Part shown: positions 24,169 through 32,145 of the stretch, one piece after another | Position numbering within the stretch: the stretch's first letter is position 1 | Layout: each line of letters begins with the position of its first letter | From: JBCCGR01 sp039029195 | Lineage (GTDB): Bacteria; Pseudomonadota; Alphaproteobacteria; Rhizobiales; Rhizobiaceae | Assembly (NCBI GenBank): GCA_039029195.1 | Contig: JBCCGR010000003.1 | Location: forward strand, 1-64,000 | Direction: 5' to 3' | DNA length: 64,000 nt | Made by a program: the position numbers and the translations under genes | The notes under the pieces: generated by a model | Told to the model about the DNA's origin: nothing | The model's input: the letters and a program-made list of their open reading frames with translations, nothing else | Database searches by the model: none

Positions 24169-25449
24169 TCAGCCCGGCTGTTTGAAGCGCAAGTTTCGGT
24201 CAACCCGTTTCAGGTCTTTCAACGTGGCATCAAGGGCAGCGATGTCGGCTTTCAGACGAATAACATCGATCTGGGCACGCACTTTGGGGCCCAGCAGTTC
24301 GACTTCAAACGACCGGCTGAAGATGCGGGCATTCTTGCGCGCTTCCCGCAATGCCACAACGAGCTGATTGCGCTGATTGATGAGCGCCGACGTTGCGCGT
24401 TTATAGGCGTCTGCCAGTTCACCAGCTCGCCACAGCGAGCCGCGCCGCGGTTCGTCCAGCGCTTCCAGACGCGCCTGCATGGCAGCATCTTCATAGGCAT
24501 GGCGTTTGGGGCTCGCGGCACCAAGTCTGTACGACACCTTCACCTTGCCATAGAGATCGTCGCTGTCGAAGCTGTTGAGGTCCTGAATTTCACGCTGATT
24601 GTAACCCGCCGTCACCTCAAACTTCAGCGCGTCAATGGAGCGTAGCTTGCGGTTCAGCAGCTGAATATCGCGTTCAGCCTGACGCAGCCGCTTGTCGAGA
24701 CCGAGTGTGCCACCTGCATTCACCCGGTCGATGGAATCGCGGCGTACAGATTCAGCGCGGGCCTGGGCTTCTGCCGATTTGACCTGATTGAGATACTGCA
24801 AAAGGCCGTTGGCACGAGGCTGGGTCATATTGCCAACGCGGACATGGTTGCGGATGGCATTGCGGATGACATTCAGATTGCCCATGTCGCGACGCAATGA
24901 GTTTGCGCGCGCCAGAAAGCCTGTTCTCGTCAGGCTTTGAGGCGAAACGAACATGACCTGCGAAAGCTGTGAGACAGCCAGATAACGGCGGCATTGGGCG
25001 TCGGCCTTTTTCTCCTTCAGGCGCGCGCGCTCAAGGTCCAGAACATCGTAACCGACGCTGACACCCGCATCGCCATCATTGTTGATCTGCGCTGAGACGG
25101 TTGGTGAACGCAGCAAGGTTGTGTCCACACCGGTCTGCGCCTTGATGTATCGGCACCAAGCAGAATCGTTCGGATTGAGATCGTTCGACCGCTTCAGCGG
25201 GTCGAACTCGGTGGTTGATACGGCGGTTTTACTGGCACCAGCTTTCTTCTTGTCAGCGTCAGCCGCTTTTGGCGGTGCAAGAGCCGCCTTTTCGACCTTG
25301 GTGTCTGCAGGCTTTGGCTTCAACGCCGTTTCCAGACCATTTCCGCCCGACGAGGTGCAAGCAGAAAGTGAAAGCCCGGCAATCAGTGCAACAAGCACTG
25401 TGCCGAAGGTCTGTTTTGTCGCCGCTCCTTGCACTTTTGATGGCTCCAT
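24169..25449 (-). CDS. TolC-like outer-membrane lipoprotein of the polysaccharide locus
   Basis: This predicted 426-residue lipoprotein has a lipobox, LSLSAC, at about residues 25-30 after a hydrophobic stretch. The body appears internally duplicated. One copy runs from SPTVSAQINNDGDAGVSVGYDVLDLERARL into a helix; the second runs from KFEVTAGYNQREI through GKVKVSYRLGAASPKRHAYEDAAMQARLEAL. Strand hairpin followed by a long helix, twice, is the TolC/OprM layout, and many OprM-type channels are lipoproteins. It is thus the likely outer-membrane duct of this locus. I chose ATG 25449, just 16 bases after the previous stop, because the longer frame overlaps that gene and lacks a secretion signal. 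The TolC match is structural inference, not confirmed homology. Confidence 0.65.
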   Translation of the reverse strand: MEPSKVQGAATKQTFGTVLVALIAGLSLSACTSSGGNGLETALKPKPADTKVEKAALAPPKAADADKKKAGASKTAVSTTEFDPLKRSNDLNPNDSAWCRYIKAQTGVDTTLLRSPTVSAQINNDGDAGVSVGYDVLDLERARLKEKKADAQCRRYLAVSQLSQVMFVSPQSLTRTGFLARANSLRRDMGNLNVIRNAIRNHVRVGNMTQPRANGLLQYLNQVKSAEAQARAESVRRDSIDRVNAGGTLGLDKRLRQAERDIQLLNRKLRSIDALKFEVTAGYNQREIQDLNSFDSDDLYGKVKVSYRLGAASPKRHAYEDAAMQARLEALDEPRRGSLWRAGELADAYKRATSALINQRNQLVVALREARKNARIFSRSFEVELLGPKVRAQIDVIRLKADIAALDATLKDLKRVDRNLRFKQPG

Positions 25450-25465
25450 CAAAAGGGGAACGGCT

Positions 25466-27274
25466 CTAAAAGAAGAGCGGCGGACGGCCCACATGGAGCA
25501 TCTCCAATTTGATAGAGGATGGATCATCAACCAGCGCCTCAACAAACACGCCACGAAGCGGCTTGCCGAAGAGCGGATGAACTGCATTGGTTTCGCCATC
25601 GATCTGCTCGCCGATCTCACCGGCTTTTGAGCACCAGATGATCGACAGGACACACTGATAGAGCGGTTCGCCTTTGCGATAATTTGAGAGATTGTCGTAA
25701 GGCACAAACAACACGTTGACCGGGGCCTGGATCGCCCGACCCACGGGCGTTGTGTCAATCGACTTGATGTTTCCTTGCACCACCGCGAGGCTATCGCTCA
25801 GGTGCGTGGTCTTGGTCTTGGCGGTGGCAATTTCCTGCTTGGCAAAGGAAATCGTGTTCTTCGCCTGAATGATTTCCTTCGCGAGATGCACCAGATCGGC
25901 ACCCGCAGAGACAAGTGTGCGGATTTCAGGCTGAACCGCTTCTTCCTGAAGTGATTTCAGGTAAGCAATACGCCGGTCCACCCGATCGCGCTCGATGGTC
26001 TTGATGGCAATTTCGTTGGAAACCGCGGCAATGCGATGCATGGTTTCAAGCACGGCAAGCGTTCCCGCATGCAGGCTCTTCTTTGTGATCAACCGTTTGC
26101 GATAAGCACTGTTGAGGTCGGAACCGAATCCGTCATTCTTGTTGAGCCGGTTGAACTCGTTGATGACCTCTTTCAACCGTTCAATGTGCGCAACAACCTC
26201 GGAACGCAGCGCTGTGTTCTCCATGATCTCCTGCTCCACCGTGCGGCGGGAGATGGACAGCAGCAGTTCACCATCACGCAGATTGCGCTCCGCAGTGGCG
26301 AGTTCACTTTCTGCAACAAAGAGTTTTTCACGAACCTGGTTCTGACGCAGCTTCAACTGTCCAAGATCCCGTTCGGCCCGTTGAACAAGCATATGACCGC
26401 GTGAAAGTTCAAATGGCAGTGTCCAACCGGTTGAGGTCATGAAGAACACGATCATGACGCCGTAAAACAGGAAGGTCAGGAACAGGGCGGAGAGCACGAT
26501 CACCGCGGTTTTTTTGTAGAGGAAATTGGCCAGCGGAACGAAGCGTTTCCAGATGGAATGATCGGCCTCTTTGACCTTTTCGATTGATGCCTCGAACCCT
26601 TTGGTTACGTTTGATTTTTCGGCTTGAACCAGTTCTTCATCAAGCCAGTCTTCATCAGCATTTTCCTCTTCTGCTGACGCTTCTTTCTTGTCGTCTGCAT
26701 CACGTTCCGATTGGCTTTCGGTCCTCAACTGGGCAGGGGCGTTTGGCGGACCGTAAAGTTCGGCTTGTGATGCATTCTCATCATCAGTCTCGGTGCTGCC
26801 TTCGCTTGTGGCAGCGGTGGTGTTTTCATCCTCTTCATCTGGGTTGGAGTGGTCCGCATCGCCGCAATCTTCATTCGAATCGGCGGCGTGCAGAATGGAT
26901 TTGATGATCATGCCTGGGTCGACCGGCGCTTCGAGCACCTCTTTGACACCGGGAATGCAGCGGTAGATTTCAGCGTGCTCCTCGGTGGTGAGCACAATCA
27001 GCGACGAAATCATGCCGCTTGCGGCAAGTGAAACGAGGTTCAGCTTGTCGCTGTCAGTGGGATCGCGCTGGTCGATAAGAGCGCAATCGTAGCTCTCAGT
27101 CTCAAGTTGGGCAATTGCCAGTTCCACACTGGATTCATGGGCGCAGGCAATCGCCTCGTCCTTGCGGCGGAAAACCTTAGTCACGCCGCCAAGGGCGTGT
27201 CCGACAAACAGCACCTTGAGCGGGCTCTGTTCGGCCCGCCGTTCAACCAGTGTGAGATATGGGGTGGAGGTCAT
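25466..27274 (-). CDS. Inner-membrane fusion protein with N-terminal pseudo-receiver domain (Alg44-like layout)
   Basis: This 602-residue protein has a rare architecture. Residues 18-132 look like a response-regulator receiver: the Asp survives in ALIDQRDP (Asp68) and a Thr in VLTTEE, but the N-terminal acidic pair and the invariant Lys (here EAPVDP) are missing, so it should not be phosphorylated normally. Residues 136-215 are a highly acidic linker. One membrane helix spans about 256-279. Residues 290-480 form long coiled-coil helices, followed by a beta-rich periplasmic end (RAIQAPVNVLFVPYDNLSNY to LRGVFVEALV) like HlyD/Alg44 adaptors. It overlaps the glycosyltransferase stop by four bases. 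In alginate synthesis Alg44 carries PilZ (c-di-GMP) at this place; here a pseudo-receiver may do the control. Confidence 0.75.
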   Translation of the reverse strand: MTSTPYLTLVERRAEQSPLKVLFVGHALGGVTKVFRRKDEAIACAHESSVELAIAQLETESYDCALIDQRDPTDSDKLNLVSLAASGMISSLIVLTTEEHAEIYRCIPGVKEVLEAPVDPGMIIKSILHAADSNEDCGDADHSNPDEEDENTTAATSEGSTETDDENASQAELYGPPNAPAQLRTESQSERDADDKKEASAEEENADEDWLDEELVQAEKSNVTKGFEASIEKVKEADHSIWKRFVPLANFLYKKTAVIVLSALFLTFLFYGVMIVFFMTSTGWTLPFELSRGHMLVQRAERDLGQLKLRQNQVREKLFVAESELATAERNLRDGELLLSISRRTVEQEIMENTALRSEVVAHIERLKEVINEFNRLNKNDGFGSDLNSAYRKRLITKKSLHAGTLAVLETMHRIAAVSNEIAIKTIERDRVDRRIAYLKSLQEEAVQPEIRTLVSAGADLVHLAKEIIQAKNTISFAKQEIATAKTKTTHLSDSLAVVQGNIKSIDTTPVGRAIQAPVNVLFVPYDNLSNYRKGEPLYQCVLSIIWCSKAGEIGEQIDGETNAVHPLFGKPLRGVFVEALVDDPSSIKLEMLHVGRPPLFF

Positions 27275-28539
27275 GCAGGACCTCCCGGAGGCGCGCTGCC
27301 AACTGCCGGACGCAGGCTAACCTGCGTCGCCGTGTTGACATTGTGCTTGTTGCCGCCACGGGTCTCCCACGACGTGGTGCCGAGGGTGAACAAAGCAAGT
27401 GGTGTCATGGTGACATAGATCACCGGAAACACTGCTGCCATGACCAGGAACCAGAGGCCCGAAGTCTGAGCAAATTCAGGAAGTTCGTGCTTGTTCAGCT
27501 CATAGGCAAGCGCAAAAATCGTCACGAGCAGCGCATGCCAGATCATTGGCATGACGAAGTCGAGCTCCATCATTTTCGAGGTCAGGAACCAGGGATAGAA
27601 GAACAGCAAAGTGCCCATCGACAGATAGTGGATGAGCACAAAGGCGTTGAACCGGTTGAGATGCGGGATCGCCGTGATCAGATCGATCATGTTGGACCGG
27701 CGCCAGCGCAATTGCTGATTCAGATAGGCAGCCATGTTTGGCGGTGCCTTCGTGTAGCAACGCGCATTGAAGCAGAGCCGCGTGCGATAACCGCGCTCCA
27801 CGATCTTGCGGGTCAGAAAACGGTCTTCGCCGTACTTGACCTCGTCTCCGAGGAACGTGCGCGATTCCACATCCTTGTCGACCGCCAGCAGCGCCTCGCG
27901 CTTATAGAGTGTCAAACAGCCCGACAGGCACATGACATGATCGAACGCATTTTCGAGATTTTTCAGGAAATGATAGCCGATCCAGTATTTGACCGCCTGC
28001 ATGCGGGTCAGCCACGACTGGTCGGCGTTGGAAACGAAAACGCAGCCGCCAACGGCATCGCAGCCGGTGGTGTACATGTGACGCACCAATTGGGTGACCA
28101 CATTCGGTTCAACGATCACGTCGGAATCCACCGACATGACCAGATCGGTATCGAGATCAAGCACGGCTTCCTTGATACCGAGCCGTTTGCCCATATTGTG
28201 CGGGTTCTGGCGAAGCTGCATCCAGGGATACATGCCCACGGCCATTTCCAGATATTCCATCGTGTCGTCGGTCGAGCAGTCATCGACGAAAACAACGGTG
28301 AGCTTGTCTCTGGGATAATCAAGATCGGCAAAGGAGTTGGCCGTTTCCAGCACATCCTTGCCCTCGCAGAAAACGGGGACAACAATGGCCACGCTCGGCC
28401 AGACTTCAGGGTCTTTGCCGTAGCCTTGTTCGGTGCGTTTGTCGGCGACACGCAACAACGAACCGAACACATATCGGTTCGTGAATACGATCAGCACCAA
28501 CAGGCCGAACATCCATTCAAGAGCTGTAACTGCCAGCAT
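27271..28539 (-). CDS. Processive family 2 glycosyltransferase (polysaccharide synthase)
   Basis: This is a membrane-bound synthase of about 422 residues, resembling NodC, hyaluronan synthase and Alg8. Visible catalytic motifs are VVFVDDCSTDDT, the DxD-type MSVDSDVIVEPN, the acceptor-base region KYGEDRFLTRKI and QQLRWRRSNM. Helices flank the domain at the start (about 6-28) and in the last third. The tail GGNKHNVNT to PPGGPA is cytoplasmic. The start is uncertain: I give ATG 28539, but the frame is open to 28650 with a possible GTG at 28587. It is divergent from a nucleotide-sugar dehydrogenase across an AT-rich promoter region and coupled to the fusion protein. It should polymerise a UDP-sugar, possibly a uronic acid, and extrude the chain. 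Confidence 0.9.
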   Translation of the reverse strand: MLAVTALEWMFGLLVLIVFTNRYVFGSLLRVADKRTEQGYGKDPEVWPSVAIVVPVFCEGKDVLETANSFADLDYPRDKLTVVFVDDCSTDDTMEYLEMAVGMYPWMQLRQNPHNMGKRLGIKEAVLDLDTDLVMSVDSDVIVEPNVVTQLVRHMYTTGCDAVGGCVFVSNADQSWLTRMQAVKYWIGYHFLKNLENAFDHVMCLSGCLTLYKREALLAVDKDVESRTFLGDEVKYGEDRFLTRKIVERGYRTRLCFNARCYTKAPPNMAAYLNQQLRWRRSNMIDLITAIPHLNRFNAFVLIHYLSMGTLLFFYPWFLTSKMMELDFVMPMIWHALLVTIFALAYELNKHELPEFAQTSGLWFLVMAAVFPVIYVTMTPLALFTLGTTSWETRGGNKHNVNTATQVSLRPAVGSAPPGGPA

Positions 28540-28683
28540 CCCAAGCCCCAGCACCCCCGCGGATCCATGAGATTCCGGGAACGCCACACGTTTTATTTTT
28601 ATGTATGGGCTCAGCCTCGCCGCGCCCCTGCTTGCCCAACATGTAGGCAATTGGCGCTTGCGATTTGGTTAAATAATCGGTGA

Positions 28684-28882
28684 TTCGAAGTTTAATCGGT
28701 GATTTAACCGTATTTTTACTATGGTTTTATTTTTAGAATTAAAATATAATTAAATAGAAATGTGGTTAACGGTCAATAAATTGACGATTTGTTCATCATA
28801 AGATTTTCACAATTCTATAACTCATGAAATATTAATTGGGTCCGCCCAAGAAGTCATCAAATTATCACGCGTGGGGGCATCA
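28684..28882. promoter_or_regulatory. AT-rich divergent promoter region of the polysaccharide locus
   Basis: About 200 bases between the glycosyltransferase and sugar dehydrogenase genes are strikingly AT-rich compared with their surroundings, with repeated TTAAT/ATTAA and AAATATAATTAAAT stretches. Such a region suits paired promoters and binding by a nucleoid protein such as Ros/MucR or H-NS-like regulators, which is inference. GGGGG just before ATG 28883 serves as the ribosome site for the dehydrogenase. Confidence 0.5.
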
Positions 28883-30280
28883 ATGAAAAATCCGGCGAAT
28901 CTCACTCTTGTTTCATCGAACGAGCTTTTTCTTGAGGCTGAACCATTCGAAGATACTGCAGACGAAACTTCCCTGCCTCCGGTGTTGCCTGATCCCGAAA
29001 CGGCACGCGTGGCCGTGGTCGGGCTCGGTTATGTGGGCCTGCCGCTGATCTGCGGTTTTGCCAGGAACGCGCGCGCCATTGGCCTCGATATTTCCAAGTC
29101 GAAGATTGAAGAGCTTAGAAGCGGCATTGATTCCACCGGCGAGGTGACATCCGACATGTTGCAGGCAGCGGATGCTGACTTCGACACCGATCCGACTGTT
29201 CTTTCGGAAGCCGATGTCATTGTCATCTGCGTGCCCACACCGGTGAACGCACGCAACCGACCAGACTATGGTCCGCTGTTGAAGGCATCACGCACCATCG
29301 GCACCCACATGAAGCGTGGTGCGGTGATCGTGTTTGAGAGCACGGTTGACCCTGGCACAACGGAAGAGCGCTGCCTGCCGCTCATTGAGAAAATCTCTGG
29401 CCTCCAGGAAGGCATTGACTTCCACATCGGCTACTCACCGGAACGCATCAATCCGGCTGACCCAACGCGCAAACTGCCGGACATAAAGAAAATCGTCGCT
29501 GGCCGGATCCCTGAGGTTACAGACTTCCTCGTGGAACTCTATAGCCGCGTCGTGACGGCAGGCCTCTTTCCGGCCGCCAACATTCGCGTCGCCGAAGCCG
29601 CCAAGATCCTCGAAAACACACAGCGCGACGTGAACATCGCCCTGATGAACCAGATGATGGCGCTTTACGACAAGATGGGCATTCGCGCCTCCGACGTGAT
29701 TGCTGCCGCCGGTTCAAAGTGGAACTTCCACCACTACCGTCCGGGCCTTGTGGGCGGGCACTGCATTGCGGTTGATCCCTACTATCTGGTGGATGCCGGG
29801 CGTCGCCACGGGTTGGCGATGGAACTTGTTGCGGCGGCCCGCACCGTCAACGAGCAGACCCCCTTCTATCTTGCGGAGAAGCTCGAAGAGCTTTTTGACG
29901 CGATGGGTGAGAGCATCCACGGCAAGCGCATTCTGGTGCTCGGGCGTTCGTTCAAGGAAGATTGCCCAGACACCCGCAATTCAAAGACATTCAAACTGAT
30001 GGATTATCTGTGGTCGCGCGGCGCCGAGGTCTTCAACTATGACCCGGTGGCCGATGATGATCATTTCGAAGGTGGGCGTGGCAGCCAATTCATTGACGAT
30101 CCCTATCAGGAAGGTGCCTATCACGCAGTAATCGTGACGCTGGGCCATGCGGTCTTCCGCGATGAAATCGATGTGGACACGCTGAAAACGCTGACGCCTC
30201 GGGGCGCACCGCTCATTGATATGCGCGGCAACTATGAGTGCCCGGACGCGCTGTCACATTTCTCGTACTGGCGTCCTTGA
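28883..30280 (+). CDS. UDP-sugar 6-dehydrogenase (TviB/WbpA-type)
   Basis: This 465-residue enzyme is of the UDP-glucose/GDP-mannose dehydrogenase family. The NAD-binding site is VAVVGLGYVGLPL; the central helix AEAAKILENTQRDVNIALMN and the catalytic cysteine in LVGGHCIAVDPYYL are clear, and the C-terminal domain has LGRSFKEDCPDTRNSK. The motif set resembles the TviB/WbpA group that oxidises UDP-HexNAc to the uronic acid, more than Ugd. A 40-residue N-terminal extension, rich in acidic residues, precedes the Rossmann fold. ATG 28883 is preferred to GTG 28871. It is divergent from the polysaccharide synthase and so probably supplies its activated uronate. A strong terminator follows. Confidence 0.9.
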   Translation: MKNPANLTLVSSNELFLEAEPFEDTADETSLPPVLPDPETARVAVVGLGYVGLPLICGFARNARAIGLDISKSKIEELRSGIDSTGEVTSDMLQAADADFDTDPTVLSEADVIVICVPTPVNARNRPDYGPLLKASRTIGTHMKRGAVIVFESTVDPGTTEERCLPLIEKISGLQEGIDFHIGYSPERINPADPTRKLPDIKKIVAGRIPEVTDFLVELYSRVVTAGLFPAANIRVAEAAKILENTQRDVNIALMNQMMALYDKMGIRASDVIAAAGSKWNFHHYRPGLVGGHCIAVDPYYLVDAGRRHGLAMELVAAARTVNEQTPFYLAEKLEELFDAMGESIHGKRILVLGRSFKEDCPDTRNSKTFKLMDYLWSRGAEVFNYDPVADDDHFEGGRGSQFIDDPYQEGAYHAVIVTLGHAVFRDEIDVDTLKTLTPRGAPLIDMRGNYECPDALSHFSYWRP

Positions 30281-30332
30281 TCATAAAAATTTCTCCGGTC
30301 TCAGCGGATGGAGAAATTCAGCCGTTGAAAAC

Positions 30333-30369
30333 CAAAAAGGCCCTGCCATCTGGCGGGGCCTTTTCTTTT
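30333..30369 (+). terminator. Intrinsic terminator after the sugar dehydrogenase
   Basis: An AAAAGGCCC-type arm pairs with GGGGCCTTTT around GCC-ATCT-GGC, giving a long GC-rich stem followed by TTTTCTTTT. The A-rich left flank could let it work in both directions. It ends transcription of the dehydrogenase gene at 30280. Confidence 0.9.
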
Positions 30370-30417
30370 GATCCAGCGAGATCGATGTCTTTTGGGAAAT
30401 AAGAGATCAATCCACGC

Positions 30418-30544
30418 CTTCATCCTGAGCCAGTCGAAGGATGGGGTGTGGCCACTCTTCTCGTGGCACTCGACGCAAAAACAATTCGCAGGGATTGCTC
30501 ACATAAGCGAGGCCACCTCGGGGTTCGACAAGCTCACCATGAGG
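30418..30544. repeat. Interspersed palindromic repeat element (alphaproteobacterial type)
   Basis: The left end contains TCATCCTGAGCCAGTCGAAG and the right end contains GGTTCGACAAGCTCACCATG. These resemble the halves of a short non-coding repeat recalled from many alphaproteobacterial genomes, built around GAGC-TGTCGAA words in opposite orientation. The element lies in the 325-base gap between the sugar dehydrogenase and rplS and contains no gene. Its identity as a dispersed repeat is from memory; only one copy is seen in this window. Confidence 0.55.
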
Positions 30545-30605
30545 TGGAAGGTGTTCCAATGCTTCGAGATAGAACGATCGTGCAACTTTCGCCCGAAACC
30601 AGGCC

Positions 30606-31148
30606 TTACTCTGCTTTTGCTTCTTCGCCAGCCTCAGCAGCAGCGGCGGCTTCCTCAGCGGCTTTGGCCGCATCTTCGGCAGCTTTTTCAGCAGCAAGAG
30701 CCTCAGCAGCGGCGATCTTTTCCGCTTCAATCCGGGCTTTCTCTTCCATCAGAGCAGCGCGCTCAGCATCATTGAGCTTCTTGGCGCGCACGTTGGTGTT
30801 TTCCACGATACGGGCAGATTTGCCGCGACGGCCACGCAGATAGTAGAGCTTGGCGCGGCGCACACGACCGCGGCGAACGACCTCTACGCCTTCCACAAGC
30901 GGAGAGTACATGGGGAACACACGTTCCACACCTTCGCCGTAGGAAATCTTGCGAACGGTGAAGCTCTCATTGAGGCCTGAGCCCTTGCGGGCAATGCAAA
31001 CGCCTTCATAGGCCTGCACGCGGGTACGTGTTCCTTCCGTCACACGCACGAGAACACGGACAGTGTCGCCGGGTTCGAAATCGGGGAGCTTGCGCTTGGC
31101 TTCAATAACTTCAGCCTGTTCAGCTTCGAGCTGCTGAATGATATTCAT
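30606..31148 (-). CDS. rplS: 50S ribosomal protein L19
   Basis: This 180-residue protein has a normal L19 core at residues 1-115: MNIIQQLEAEQ, PGDTVRVLVRV, TRVQAYEGVCIARKGSGLNE, and the end VRRAKLYYLRGRRGKSARI. After it comes a 60-residue Ala/Glu-rich tail with coiled-coil character, longer than in E. coli L19 but common in alphaproteobacteria. ATG 31148 is chosen because it starts the family block; the frame extends upstream without support. The protein sits at the subunit interface. The 277-base gap to trmD holds no visible gene and could carry an rplS promoter. Confidence 0.97.
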   Translation of the reverse strand: MNIIQQLEAEQAEVIEAKRKLPDFEPGDTVRVLVRVTEGTRTRVQAYEGVCIARKGSGLNESFTVRKISYGEGVERVFPMYSPLVEGVEVVRRGRVRRAKLYYLRGRRGKSARIVENTNVRAKKLNDAERAALMEEKARIEAEKIAAAEALAAEKAAEDAAKAAEEAAAAAEAGEEAKAE

Positions 31149-31425
31149 CGATACAAACCTTTTCTTGCCCGGCATTCTTTGTTCGGTCGGTTGCCGATTG
31201 CCGGATTGATTGAACAGACCAGAGCGCCCATCGGCTGGTTTGGATCGCTTTAAAATACTGATTTTTAAAGCCAACCCGGTCCAGCGCGTTATTCAATTGG
31301 TCGAATACGCCTGCGGAAGTTGTTCGGTTGTTTCCGAAGTTGGCGGGTTCCTAGTCCAAAACACGCATCTTGTCGACTGTTTTTCGCGATCATTGCGTTG
31401 GTGCGACAGGTGTCAGGATGGCAAT

Positions 31426-32130
31426 CTATTTTGTGTCCTGCTCGTCTGATCCTGCAAGCAGGTCGGGCCGCCGACTGGCGGTGAGTTTCAAGGCCTGATC
31501 GCGACGCCACTTGTCGATGCGCCCATGATTGCCGCTCTTCAGAATGTCGGGCACGGGCATTCCTTCAAACAGATCGGGCTTGGTGTAATGGGGATGCTCA
31601 AGGCCACCTGTTTCGAAGCTCTCCAGTTCGCCGGAATGCTGGTTTCCCATGACGCCCGGCAGCAGTCGAACCACGGCATCCAGAAGCAGTTGCGCGGCAA
31701 CTTCGCCACCCGAAAGAATATAGTCGCCCACCGACACTTCTGTGAGATTGCGCGCTTCAATCACTCGCTCATCCACACCTTCAAAGCGACCGCACACAAT
31801 CACCAGACCGGGAGCTTTAGAAAATTCGCGCACCATTTCCTGATTGAGCGGTTTGCCGCGTGGGCTCATCAGCAGGCGCGGACGTGAGTCATCAGCACCA
31901 TTTGCATGGTCAATTGCGTTGGCAAGCACATCAGCGCGCATAACCATGCCCGCGCCACCACCGGCCGGCGTATCATCCACGGCCTTGTGCTTGCCGACAC
32001 CGAATTCGCGAATGGCTACGGTTTCGAGCGACCAGATGTTTTCTTCAAGCGCCCGACCGGCAAGCGACTGACCCAGCGTTCCGGGAAACATGTCCGGATA
32101 GAGCGTGAGGACGGTCGTCTGAAAACCCAT
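31426..32130 (-). CDS. trmD: tRNA (guanine37-N1)-methyltransferase
   Basis: This 234-residue SPOUT methyltransferase forms m1G37 in tRNAs to prevent frameshifting. Clear signs are TVLTLYPDMFPG at the N-terminus, the flexible loop region DDTPAGGGAGMVMRADVL, the trefoil-knot blocks VIVCGRFEGVDERVIE and VGDYILSGGE, and HPHYTKPDLFEGMPVPDIL near the end. It is normally preceded by rpsP-rimM; here argH lies 15 bases upstream. Confidence 0.97.
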   Translation of the reverse strand: MGFQTTVLTLYPDMFPGTLGQSLAGRALEENIWSLETVAIREFGVGKHKAVDDTPAGGGAGMVMRADVLANAIDHANGADDSRPRLLMSPRGKPLNQEMVREFSKAPGLVIVCGRFEGVDERVIEARNLTEVSVGDYILSGGEVAAQLLLDAVVRLLPGVMGNQHSGELESFETGGLEHPHYTKPDLFEGMPVPDILKSGNHGRIDKWRRDQALKLTASRRPDLLAGSDEQDTK

Positions 32131-32145
32131 GGTTTGGCCGATTCT

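Noticed and set aside
31210..31449. 79-codon plus-strand frame in the rplS-trmD gap
   Set aside because: No motif, no ribosome site, and it runs into the trmD 3' end on the opposite strand.
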